In this document: positions 37,644 to 47,490 of the stretch, piece by piece
How positions within the stretch are numbered: the first letter of the stretch is position 1
Layout: the number at the start of each line of letters is the position of its first letter
Assembly: GCA_029204225.1 (NCBI GenBank)
Contig: CM055104.1
Location: 38,992,527-39,056,526 of the forward strand
Reading direction: 5' to 3'
DNA length: 64,000 nt
Source of the DNA: Diphasiastrum complanatum
Taxonomy: Eukaryota > Streptophyta > Lycopodiopsida > Lycopodiales > Lycopodiaceae
Translations under genes and position numbers: made by a program
Notes under the pieces: model-generated
Seen by the model: only the letters and a program-made list of their open reading frames with translations
The model's database searches: none
What the model was told of the DNA's origin: nothing

Positions 37644-38308
37644 AACTTCAAGAGGATGCTATGTTCACAAAGGGCAAATTCAAGGGCAAAACCAAAAGCA
37701 AGTGGTCTAAAGGGAAAGATCAAGTGGATGCTTCTTTAAGTGGCAAAAAGAAGGATAGATCAAAGCTCAAGTGCTTCTATTGTGGCATCAAAGGACACTT
37801 TGCAATTGAGTGCTACAAGAAGAAGAGAGATCAAGGAGACAAGCAAGGTAATCTTAGTCTTGATGAGGATGGTTTGGATGTGCAAGATGCAAATGATGAT
37901 GCTTTTGTGATGTCTTCATGTATGCTTGATAATGATGGAGATCTAGATCCTTGGTGGATTGATAGTGGAGCAAGTTCACACATGACCTTTCACAAAGAGT
38001 ACTTCACTTCTTTGTTGGCATATGGAGATGACAAGAGGTTGATCTACACGGCCAATGATGGTGAGTGTGCAATCAAAGGGATTGGCACAATTCCTATTTC
38101 TCTCTCTACAAATCGGAATGTCCATTTGGAGGATGTCTTGTTTATTCCATCTATTACCAAGAATTTGCTTAGTGTGATTCAAATGCTAAGTAAGGGCCTC
38201 AAGGTGGAGATTGATGGAGATGCTTGTTTGATCAAAAGGAAGGATGTCTTGATCGGAAAAGGTAAAAGGCAAGGGAAGAATAGGACTTTATGTGAAAAGG
38301 AAGAATAG
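37640..38308 (+). pseudogene. Copia nucleocapsid and protease, with integrase core deleted
   Basis: Zinc knuckle CFYCGIKGHFAIEC at about residues 45-58, acidic linker, protease DPWWIDSGASSHMTF with intact DSG, and the GIGTIPISL and ITKNLLSV motifs typical of the protease C-part. After about residue 205 the protein jumps from KGKRQG to KNRTLCE, a motif near the end of the integrase core. The pre-integrase zinc region and all three catalytic positions up to the final E are therefore gone. The junction carries a tandem copy of about 25 bases (GGAAGAATAGGACTTTATGTGAAA repeated, 38273-38321), which also shifts the frame. Confidence 0.88.
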
Positions 38309-40436
38309 GACTTTATGTGAAAGTGCTAAAGCTATGAGGTTAAGTGCTAATCTTGACAAACCATTTTGGGATCAAGCTTTGTTGTGTGCCAATTTCTTGT
38401 GCAATAGGTGGCCGAGTGCTATTTTGGATGGAAGGACACCTTTTGAGATGCTATTCAAGAGGAGGCCAAGTGTCAACTTTCTAAGAACCTTTGGATGCAC
38501 ATGCTATGTCAACATTACTCTTGATGATAGGACCAAGGAGGATCCATCTTCAAGAAGAGGTATTTTTGTTGGATATAGTGAGGTGAGTAAAGCCTACAAG
38601 GTTTACATTCCTTCTACTAACAAAGTGATTGTTGGTAGAGATTTCATTTTTGATGAGGGAAACATTCCAAAGGTGTCTTCAAGCATGATTGATGGTAAAT
38701 TAGATGGATCTAACATTCTTGATGTTGATGAGAAGGATCCTACTTTGGAACCTTCATCAAGTCAAAAGCCAAGGAGAACATCAAGAGAAAGACAAGTACC
38801 TTCAAGGCTCACATATGATCAAAAGGGTAAGCAAGTAGTTTCTGGAAATTATGTTGCTTTCCTAACCTCTTTGGATGAGCCTACAAGTGTAGATCAAGCA
38901 AGGAAAGAAGAGGAGTGGATCCAAGCAATGAATCTCGAGTATCAAGCTCTTATGAAGAATGGAACATGGAGATTGGTGGAGTTGCCTAAGGACAAGAAAG
39001 CTATTGGATGCAAATGGATCTTCAAGGTGAAGACAAACCAAGATGGATCTATCAACAAGTACAAGGCAAGGTTAGTGGCAAAAGGATATGCTCAACAACA
39101 AGGAATTGACTATGATGAGACCTTTGCACCCGTGGCAAAGATGGTAAGCATTCGAGTCATCATTTCACTTGCTACATTTTATGGATGGGATCTATGGCAA
39201 ATGGACATTTAAAATGCATTCTTGAATGGTGATCTTGAGGAGGAAGTATACATGGAGCAACCCGAGAGCTACATTTCATCAACAAAGCCAAATCATGTGT
39301 GTCTTCTACAAAAGAGTTTGTATGGCCTTAAGCAAGCACCAAGGAGTTGGTATGCTAAGCTTAACACTTTTTTACTCTCTCAAGGCTTTGTTATGAGTGA
39401 GTATGATCATTCACTTTATTATAGGTTTGCTGGAAATGAAGTTACCATCTTGCTAATCTATGTGGATGATATCATCTTGAGTGGTGGAGACAATCAAGAT
39501 GTGGAGGATATCAAGAATGCTCTTAAGAAGGAGTTTGAGGTGCATGATCTTGGTAATTTGCATTATATTTTAGGAATAGAAGTCATTAGATCTTCTCAAT
39601 CTACTTTCATTTGTCAAGAGAAGTATGCTAGTTCTATTCTAGAAAGATTTCATATGGTAGATGCAAAAGCTATTGATACACCTATGGAGTCTCATGTAAA
39701 GCTAACTATAAGAGGTAATGAAAGATCCTTCGAGAACATTATTCTCTATAGAAAGCTAGTTGGTTCACTCATCTATCTAACCATTAGTATACCTGATCTA
39801 AGCTATTGTGTTGGAAGATTGAGTAAATTCATGCAAGATCCTAGTGAGGAGCATTGGAAGCTAGGAAAGCGAGTTTTGAGGTACATCATTGGAACTTGAG
39901 ATTTTGGCATATTGTATGAGGGATCATCACCTAATCTTTTTGGATTTTCAGATTCGGACTATGCTGGAGATGTAATGGATAGGAAATCCACTAGTGCTTA
40001 TTGTATTTTCATAGGTGATGGAGCTATATCATGGATGTCAAAGAAACAAGCCACTATCTCATTGTCATCTAGTGAGGCCGAGTACAAAGCTCTTACACAT
40101 TGCACAAAGGAGATGGTATGGATCAAGAGGATGATCAAGGATCTTCACTTGCTGGATTTTTCAGAGAGCCCAATCATCTTTTGTGACAATCAATCAGCTC
40201 AAAGAATGGCATCCAATCCTATCTTTCATGCTAGGAGCAAGCATACTGAGATACAATATCATTTTGTGAGGGAGCGAGTCATTGCAAAGGAGGTGGAGCT
40301 TCAACATGTGTCTTCAAGGGAATGTGTAGCTGATATCTTCACCAAAGAATTGGGAAAAGACTTGTTCATGAAGCATAGGAATTCACTTGGAGTATCATCA
40401 AAGTCTATGGTAAAACTAGTTGAAGAGGGAGTGTAA
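38292..40436 (+). pseudogene. Copia integrase tail, RT and RNase H (nested element)
   Basis: Integrase C-part NRTLCESAKAM and FGCTCYVNI; hinge; RT CKWIFKVKTNQDGSINKYKA, ETFAPVAKM and WQMDI. A TAA follows at 39211 where the family has a sense codon, then NAFLNGDLEEEVYMEQP, SLYGLKQAPRSWY and LIYVDDIIL. A TGA follows IIGT at 39897. RNase H then resumes: FSDSDYAGDVMDRKSTSAYC, SWMSKKQATISLSSSEAEYK, FCDNQSAQ and HARSKHTEIQYHFVRERV, ending near SMVKLVEEGV. Apart from the two stops, the RT and RNase H catalytic residues are present. The coding end overlaps the polypurine tract just before the 3' LTR. Confidence 0.92.
40422..40431 (+). promoter_or_regulatory. Polypurine tract
   Basis: GAAGAGGGAG immediately upstream of the 3' LTR start TGTAAAAGATTC; primes plus-strand cDNA in the family. 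Confidence 0.85.
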
Positions 40437-41081
40437 AAGATTCAACTAGTTTCATCACATTTTGCAATATTTCCATATTTGGCATATTGAGGCCAAAACT
40501 TGTTTTAGACTTAGAGGTTGACTTTTCAAAGTTCATTAGTCTAAATTTCATTTGAATAGACACTTTTTGAAAGTGTGGGAAAGATAGAATGCGAGTTTGA
40601 GTAGATTCAATTTGAATGAGTTGGGTACATTGAATCTAGACCCAAAATTGGTAGGGTTAGCATTTTGGTGAGAAAGCCAAGTGGCCAAATAGGGTTTGGA
40701 CGTGTTATAAAAGGATGTAACTCGTGGAGAGAGTCGTCTTCTCTCTTCTCTATCTCATTTCATGCTTATACATGGTTCTCTTGGGTTCTACTATCCATTG
40801 GTGCACTATCTTGGTGATTGCTTGCAATTCTATGTGTAGAATGATCTATATTTGTTATTTTTGGATCCACACGTGTGAAATACAGTAGCTTGCTGGTTTT
40901 GTATAGACAGAAATAGTACATAATCATTTCATTCAAGTTTTATCAAGTTCTATTAGTGTTTGCATCTCAAATTGTGTGTAGATGCTGATTTTTTTACATT
41001 GGTGAAATTGGTAGTGTATTTCTCTCTCTAACCAAAGATCATTCAAGTAGATTGGATCTTAAGGATCTGAAATCTTTCACA
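40432..41081 (+). repeat. 3' LTR of nested copia element
   Basis: 650 bp, aligned end to end with the 5' LTR. About 25 differences were counted by eye. It contains CCACACGTGTGAAATAC, where the 5' LTR has a one-base-shorter version. Confidence 0.95.
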
Positions 41082-41428
41082 GCCACTTACGCTCAGGATT
41101 TAGAACATCTGATGGGGATTGAGACTAAATGGGACAATTTTCTCCCATCCATATTCTTTGATGTTAATAAGGCGCTACCTTCAGACAAAGTCGCAGATTA
41201 GCTGCCAATAGCTATGTATATTATCGAGCTGCGCTTCTGGGTGATCCATGGACACGCCGATTCCAAACATGGGTCGACTAAGATTGGCTGCGGGGGGTCC
41301 ACAAGAGGACTTGAAAAAATTGGACCGCCTCAACTTTATGGAGGACGTCAGCACCTACCTCATCCAGCAAACGCTCTACTAAACCGGCAAAGTGCCAAGG
41401 GACCAGCACTACTTCAGGCCGTGGATCC
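41082..41428 (+). pseudogene. Gypsy downstream ORF, 3' part
   Basis: Continues the frame interrupted by the copia insertion: ATYAQDLEHLMGIETKWDNF, then PSIFFDVNKALPSDKVAD, a TAG (41199), ANSYVYYRAALLGDPWTRRF, and after further frame changes RGPQEDLKKLDRLNFMEDV. The DVNKAL...YYRAAL pattern recurs in the minus-strand ORF at 47491-49065. It ends where an LTR-like sequence begins. Confidence 0.6.
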
Positions 41429-42285
41429 TGTTGGGGGTATTTCCAAAAAAGTGTAAATAAATAAAGTCATCCAATAAATGTGTTGCAAGAGCATGGCATC
41501 CTGCGTGTATAAGCCCATGGCCCAATGAGCACGCAAATAAAGTTGTAAATAAAATAAACATGACTTGGACCTTGGAATTAAAATAAAACTAGAGGCCCAA
41601 TGTCATTTTTAAACTTAGAGATTACTTTTTAGAGTTGGGTCCAAATTGGGACTCACATTAATCTTGTGACTTCTAATGTACTTTTTGTGGACCCTTGGAT
41701 CAAGTTGGGTCCATCCAAGATGAATGGATAGGATCATTGTGAATATTAGCCAATAGGATTGAGGGGCAAGGGCCTTCTCCATTTTATAAAAAGGCACTAT
41801 TTGTACACTATTTGGATGCTTAATGAGAAGGAGGAAACTCTACCAATTTTGGAAGTGAAGCATCCTCATTTGCAATTCAATGCTTGCTATTGCTCTTGTT
41901 GTTTTCAATTGCTTTCAAGTTCATGCTTTTTGGTTTCAATAGTTTATATTTCTCCTTTAGCAAGTATAATGTGCATTTGAGCTAACCTCCACCTTCACTC
42001 TCTATCTCTCTCTCTTTCTCTCTTCTCTTCTTAATCTCTTCTTTTCTATCCCTTTCCTTCACCCAAATCATGATGAATGTTAGTGTAGAGGAGTAGAGTT
42101 AAAGGAGAATAGTGTTAGTGGTGAGTAGAGTTAAGGGAGAAAGTAGGAAATTAACTAAAAGTAGCATCTATGCATAGTTAGATACCTATCCAGTGATCTA
42201 ACCCTTGTTGACAGGCGGGAGGGCTATACTACGCAAGATCTTCGACCCTACAGAAGTAGAAAGCTTCCGTTGTTCCATTACTCAC
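41429..42285 (+). repeat. LTR-like sequence, distant relative of the palindrome family
   Basis: Begins TGTTGGGGGTATTTCC. It has a promoter-like CATTTTATAAAAAGGCAC (about 41780) preceded by CCAATAGGATTGAGGGGCAAGGGCC, very like CAATAGGATTCAGAGGCCAAGG before the TATA box of the palindrome arms. It then has CT-rich and GTTAG-rich blocks in the same order. No second copy or clear 3' end was found; it stops where another LTR begins at 42286. Confidence 0.45.
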
Positions 42286-42855
42286 TGTTGGAAGTATTTC
42301 TAGTTATGCGGTGGCTAGACCTACTTACGGATGTAGTATAGGGATGTAGAGGTTCTTCCACTTCTTAAGTTTCTACAAGCTTCCAAAATGAAAACATCAA
42401 CGAAATGGAGCACTAAGACTTTCCAACTAGTGCTCGAAAATAAATGGGGTAGCTAAGGTGGTACCCAACTAGCCACTTACTTAAGAAATACAAAAGTCTT
42501 GCTAAGGCTTCTCAACTAGCAAGAAGATTAATCTAAATTCTACTTAACACCCAAAGGGTAATAAAATGAGATTGCAACTAATACTAAACATAGAACCAAT
42601 AAAACGCATGCCACAATACAAATCAATGAGAAGGAGGCAAGAGGAGGCCCGAGCACCTTCCCTCAAGCTATGCACCTTCCCAAGGGGAACACAAATGAAA
42701 TAGAATGACAATCTCAAAAATAGAGAAGCATAATAAGCTTAATCTCAAAAGTGTTATTTACATGGCAAATACCTCTCCTTTTTGGCAAGGAGGATCTTCC
42801 ATAAGTATCCACTAACTTATGGGACTAACTTATTTCTAGCCATTCTAGAACTTCT

Positions 42856-43129
42856 AGTTAAAATTAAAGTAGAATCACTGTGCTACTATACTATGGGTCC
42901 TATCAGTTGATAAGGATCAGTTGGCCTCGCCACGACGCAAGTCAATGGGACACGCGTCCTGCCAACGGCAACCTGGGTCATGCATCGGTTGATTGAGTGA
43001 ACAACTATATGTACAGTGTAATTTCACTTTGAGAAATACAGTTGCTATGTGAGCTTGTTGTGGAGAGTATTTTCTGACTGTGTTACTGTGTAGCATGATC
43101 TGTGTTCCTGTTCGAAGCAAATTCTAAGT
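42856..43129 (+). repeat. 5' LTR of RT-less copia element
   Basis: 274 bp; start AGTTAAAATTAAAG, end AATTCTAAGT. Short for a copia LTR. No clear TATAAA; TATATGTACAGTG (near 43007) is the nearest match. Confidence 0.88.
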
Positions 43130-43142
43130 TGGTATCAGAGCC
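43130..43142 (+). promoter_or_regulatory. Primer-binding site, tRNA-iMet
   Basis: TGGTATCAGAGCC immediately after the 5' LTR end AAGT. It gives independent support for where the LTR stops. Confidence 0.92.
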
Positions 43143-44075
43143 GTAGAGGGAGTGTACATGGTACAGCATCGCCATTGAAGAGAGCTTCGAAAAAACTGTC
43201 TTCTGAGAGTTCAGGATTTACGACGGGTTGAAGACGGAAGGAGAAACATTGGTGTAGAGAGTTTGGCACACACAAGCTTGGTGAGCTTGAGACTGTGTGA
43301 GGATTCAGAGACAAGGGTTATCGGCTAAATCAGAACCTCAGCAAACAGAATTTTGAAATTCCGAAGTAGGCTATTTGGTGTTTGCAGTCAGTGTGCATTC
43401 AATCGGACACCGTTTGACAAACGGATTGAAGCATCAGCTTTCCAAAGGTAGGGCGACCTTAGAGGAAGAGGATTGGCTAGTTCAACAACTAGTATGATCA
43501 AGGGCCAGGATAACATCCTTAAGAAGTACTGTGGGCCATTGGTTTGAGATAAACCATTGGATTGGTTTGAAAGGAACCTTGAAGTGGGCTAAAGGGACTT
43601 GAACTGCATTCTGGCCTTCAACTTTATTAAAAAATTTCATATTGAAGTTGGAGTTGGGTCCCTTCAGAAGTGAAGTGTGAAGTTTCTTCAAGGTGAAGAA
43701 ATAGTTCAAAAACACGAAAAGCCCTTAATTTTGTCTCCTTTATCCGTTTTGACCCAAATGAAAGGCTATAACCTCCAAACGAAGGCCACCCAAACTGTAC
43801 TTGCAAGTACGATATAGCAAAACAGAGTGATTGCAGCAGAGAAAGTGTTTGGAGTGCGCCAAAAGTGATTTCACCATTCCATTGGGCACGCAGTTGGGAG
43901 TTGACGACTGAGTGCATTTCGGAAGGCGACGCCGATTTGGCTTTCAAATTGGTGGAAAAGCGACGAGTGGTCTGGTAAGCGAATAAGTGCAGGTCATTAT
44001 TTTCAACTTCTGACATCACAGTTGGCCTCGACATACTGCTTTTAGCCTACGGCAGAAGTTTCAAGCAGTTTTGCG
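43143..44075 (+). other. Leader of RT-less copia element
   Basis: About 930 bases between PBS and gag ATG with no plus-strand coding frame. Confidence 0.6.
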
Positions 44076-46887
44076 ATGGCAAACATGAGAGAGTCCATTT
44101 TGAGTGAAAGTAGCAAATTGGACGGGATTTTCAACTATGCAATGTGGAAATTCAAAATGAAAAACATACTGATGGAGAAAGACATGTGGGAAGTCGTCAC
44201 AGGTGATGAGAGAAGGCCGCCAAATGAAGCGGATGTCAAAGTGTTCGACAAAAAGATGAGAAAAGCTTTGACCTTCATTAACTTGTCAGTGAAGGATCAC
44301 ATCATTACCCACATTTGTGATACTGTTACACCCAGACAGGCATGGGATGTGCTAAAGGAGTAGTTCAAGAAGTCAAATCCGTCAAGAATCATGTTTCTGA
44401 AGTCAAAGCTGAATAGTGCCCGAATGGAACAAGGAGAGCACATTCAGACGTACATGACCAGAATCAAGACAATGACGGATGAGCTGCATTCTATTGGTGA
44501 GCGCATACGTGATGTGGAGCTGGTGCACAATGCATTGTGCGGCATTGCAGAACCCTATCAGATGTTTGTGAGCGGAATAGCATCAAGAAAAAGATTGCCA
44601 ACCTTTGACAAGCTCATAGAAATCTTGATGCAGGAAGAGCAACAACGAGAAATGGTGAAAGCTAGACATCAAAATATTGACGATCAGGCATTTGCGACAC
44701 GCCAAAAACAAGGCAAGGGCAAGGGCAAGAAGAAATCTAAGCAACAATTTTCCAAGACTCAAGAGGATGAGGGATCTTCTAGTAAGACAAGAAGAAAGGC
44801 AAGTGCTTCCATTGTGGTAAAAAGGGCCATTGGAAGAGTGAATGTCATAAATTCCTGGCGGAACAAGGCAAGGGGAAACCAAAGCAAGCAGGTAACCTTG
44901 TCGATGAGGGTGAGATTGAAGACTCTAGCATCTTCATATCTGCATTGTCATCTAATCAAGATGATCAAGCGTGGTATATTGACCCGGGAGCCACAAGACA
45001 CATGACAGGTAACAAGAATTGGTTCAGTAGCTTGAACGTGTTGGATAATAAAATGTCCATGTCACAATCAAATGGTGAGGTGTGCAAGATCAAGGCGATA
45101 GGCACAGTTTCAATCCAACTACCTGATGGCAAAAGCAGGATGATCAGGGAGGTACTTTGTGTACCAGGTTTGAAGAAAAATCTACTTTCTGTTGGAGTCA
45201 TTACTGATCAAAAGTTGAAAGTAGAATTTGCCCATGATTGTTGCTTTGTGAAGAATGTGAACCAAAAGTTCAAAGTTATTGCGGATGGAGTAAGGGAGTT
45301 CAATACAAAATTGTACCAGTTGAATGCTACAATCAAGGGCAACATGGACTCGTATCATCCATTCCATCGCAAACTGAGTTGTGGCATAAGAGGCTTGGTC
45401 ACTTGAACTTGGGAAGCCTCAGTTTGATGAGGAAATTGGAGATGGTAACAGGATTGCCTACTATAGAAGACCACTTGAAATTGATGTGCGAATCATGTGT
45501 ATATGGGAAGCAGCATCGAGAGAAGTTCAATAAAGGTGGTGTTGCAAGAGCAAAGAACATCCTGGATTTAATCCACACAAATTTATGCAGGCCTATGAGG
45601 ACCATGTCCTTAGGTAAAGCCTTCTATTTCATGACCTTTATTGATGATATGTCATGTAAGACATGGATCTACTTCTTGAAGAAGAAATCAGATGCATTGA
45701 CAATTTCAAGAGCTTCAAAGCATTGGTCAAAAATCAGACAGGTAGGAAGATCAAAGTCCTAAGATCAGATAGTGGAGGTGAGTACAAGTCTAATGACTTC
45801 AATGATCTTTGTGATCAATGTGGGATTAAAAGACAATTTACACAAGCTCCTACTCCGGCTCTCAATGTTGTAGCTGAGCACAAGAATCGTACGATTGTGG
45901 AAAGTGCCAGATCTATGCTAGCTGAGATGAAACTGCCAAAAGATTTTTGGTCAGAAGCATGCAGTACGGCAGTCTATCTTCAAAATAGAAGTCCTACCAT
46001 TGCCATACCAAAAATTACACCTGAGGAAGCATTCACAAAGAAGAAGCCAAAGGTGAACCACTTGCGAATCTTTGGATGTAAGGCCTTTGTACATATTCCT
46101 AAGGAAGAAAGACGTAAACTTGATGTAAAAGCTATCAAGTGCATATTCCTAGAATATGATGATCACGTGAAGGGCTATAGATGTTTTGATCCATTGGAAA
46201 ACAAAATCCATGTAAGCCGTGATGTTATCTTTGATGAATCCAAGATATGAAGACGAGGATGCTGAGAAGATAGACACATCCAGTGGGAAAGATGGTATAG
46301 TGATGATACCTTCTGATGATGATCCATTCATTGACCTTCCAAGTGTTGAACATGAGGATACATCTTGAGATACTACTACTCAACCTCAAGAGACAGGTTG
46401 GAGAGGTAGAGACAAGCCTCTTGGTGCAAGAAGGATTGAAGTTGCAGGTGACAAACACAAGGAGAAGGATGTACCATGGGATGCATTTTCACCAGGAAGC
46501 CGATCACCTGACAGGAAGCTCCCTAAGTGGTTTGAGAGATTGTTGGAGAGCCACGACATGGATGACTTTCCAGGATCATCTAGCCAGGGAAAGCTACGAA
46601 GATCAACAAGAATCTTGGAAGAAGTTGGCATGAAACAGAAAAATTCCACAACATTACATAGCGACAGTCAGAGTGGCATTCAGCTAGCAAAGAATCCAGT
46701 GTTCCATGCGAGAACTAAACACATTGAGATTCAGTATCACTTTATACGTGAGAGGCTGCTAAGTCGTGAAATTCATGTTGTTCATTGTAGCACAGAAGAA
46801 CAACTAGCTAATATTTTCACTAAGCCACTTGTTGGAGAAAAGTTTGATAAGTTTAGATCAAAGCTTTCTGTACTTAAAGTTTGTTGA
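44076..46887 (+). pseudogene. gag-PR-INT of the RT-less copia element, fused to the RNase H end
   Basis: Gag from ATG 44076 (LDGIFNYAMWKFKMKNILME) has a TAG at 44361 after AWDVLKE. The knuckle (CFHCGKKGHWKSEC) lies in a shifted frame near 44810. The protease reads WYIDPGATRHMTG: the catalytic DSG is DPG. The pre-integrase LWHKRLGHLN follows in a new frame. The integrase has IHTNLCRPM (first catalytic D is N), LRSDSGGEY (D present) and a terminal AEHKNRT (E present). After integrase domain motifs (FGCKAFVHIPKEE) and a hinge with two stops (46249, 46366), the protein passes straight from ILEEVGMKQK to LHSDSQSGIQLAKNP and HARTKHIEIQYHF, the end of RNase H. The entire RT and most of RNase H are absent. 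Confidence 0.92.
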
Positions 46888-46942
46888 TTTTAAAGCTATG
46901 TATATGACTGTATAAAAAGTAGACTCTACTTTTAAGGGAGAG

Positions 46943-47211
46943 AGTTAGAATTAAAGTAGAATTACTATGCTACTGTATTGTGGGTCCTATCAGTTGATAA
47001 GGATTAGTTGGCCTCGCCATGAGGCAAGTCGACGGGACACGCGTCCCGCCAACGGCAACCTGGGTCATGCATGCCTGAGTGAATAACTATATGTACAGTG
47101 TAATTTCACTTTGAGAAATACAGTTGCTATGTGAGCTTGTTGTGGAGAGTGTTTTCTGTCTGTGTTACTGTGTAGCATGATCTGTGTTCCTGTTCAAAGC
47201 AAATTCTAAGT
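46943..47211 (+). repeat. 3' LTR of RT-less copia element
   Basis: 269 bp, preceded by the polypurine tract AAGGGAGAG (46934-46942). It begins AGTTAGAATT and ends AATTCTAAGT. Confidence 0.9.
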
Positions 47212-47478
47212 CTTCTAACTTAGGATTTGGAACTTCAAAGTCTTTAACTTAGGAAAACTTAAGACAAATATTTCTAGTCTTAAGTTTCCTAAGTCTAAGT
47301 TCTAAATCTAAGTTTAAGCTATTTTATTATTATTTTAAGCTTCTACTCATGGACTCACAAAACACATGCCATGGTGGAAGGTTATTGACAAATACTCATA
47401 CGTGGGCTTACAAAATACATGCCACAGAGTTTTATTTCTTTCTTTTTATTTTTCTCTGTGTTAGCACAGTTGCTAACA

Positions 47479-47490
47479 TTATCCCCCTCC
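47479..47490 (-). promoter_or_regulatory. Polypurine tract of minus-strand element
   Basis: Minus strand GGAGGGGGATAA sits between the stop codon of the upstream ORF and the LTR start TGTTAGCAAC. Confidence 0.7.

Larger units (their letters stand above)
35802..41081 (+). mobile_element. Complete-ended Ty1/copia element, 5,280 bp, nested in the gypsy ORF
   Basis: Two LTRs (35802-36450 and 40432-41081) about 4% different by eye, PBS, gag, pol and polypurine tract in normal order. Flanks are ACCAC (35797-35801) and GCCAC (41082-41086), a 5-bp target duplication with one mismatch. The gypsy reading frame continues on both sides. Internal decay (frame shifts, two pol stops, loss of the integrase core) means it can no longer act alone. 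The low LTR divergence indicates a more recent arrival than its host element. Confidence 0.95.
42856..47211 (+). mobile_element. RT-less Ty1/copia element, 4,356 bp
   Basis: LTRs of 274 and 269 bp (42856-43129 and 46943-47211) with about 6% difference, PBS, gag, PR, INT and the last part of RNase H. Flanked by perfect CTTCT duplications (42851-42855 and 47212-47216). The paralogous sequence at 61811-61835 has a single CTTCC with no insertion, a natural empty site. LTR ends placed by this duplication are AGTTAGAATT ... AATTCTAAGT (AGTTAAAATT in the 5' copy), not TG...CA. Reverse transcriptase is entirely absent, so if the deletion predates insertion it moved with help from another element. Confidence 0.92.
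42286..47478 (-). repeat. 3' LTR of the minus-strand element, split by an inserted copia
   Basis: On the minus strand it begins TGTTAGCAACTG right after a purine tract (AAGGAGGGGGATAA) and ends AAATACTTCCAACA at 42286. Removing the insertion 42856-47211 and one CTTCT leaves about 830 bp. A second, partial copy lies at 61282-62004 and is collinear across the insertion point, so the reading as one LTR is well supported. Its relation to the 47491-49065 ORF rests on position and the purine tract. Confidence 0.75.

Noticed and set aside
43627-44034. Minus-strand frame of 135 codons in the leader of the RT-less copia element
   Set aside because: Antisense to the leader, no similarity; a shadow.
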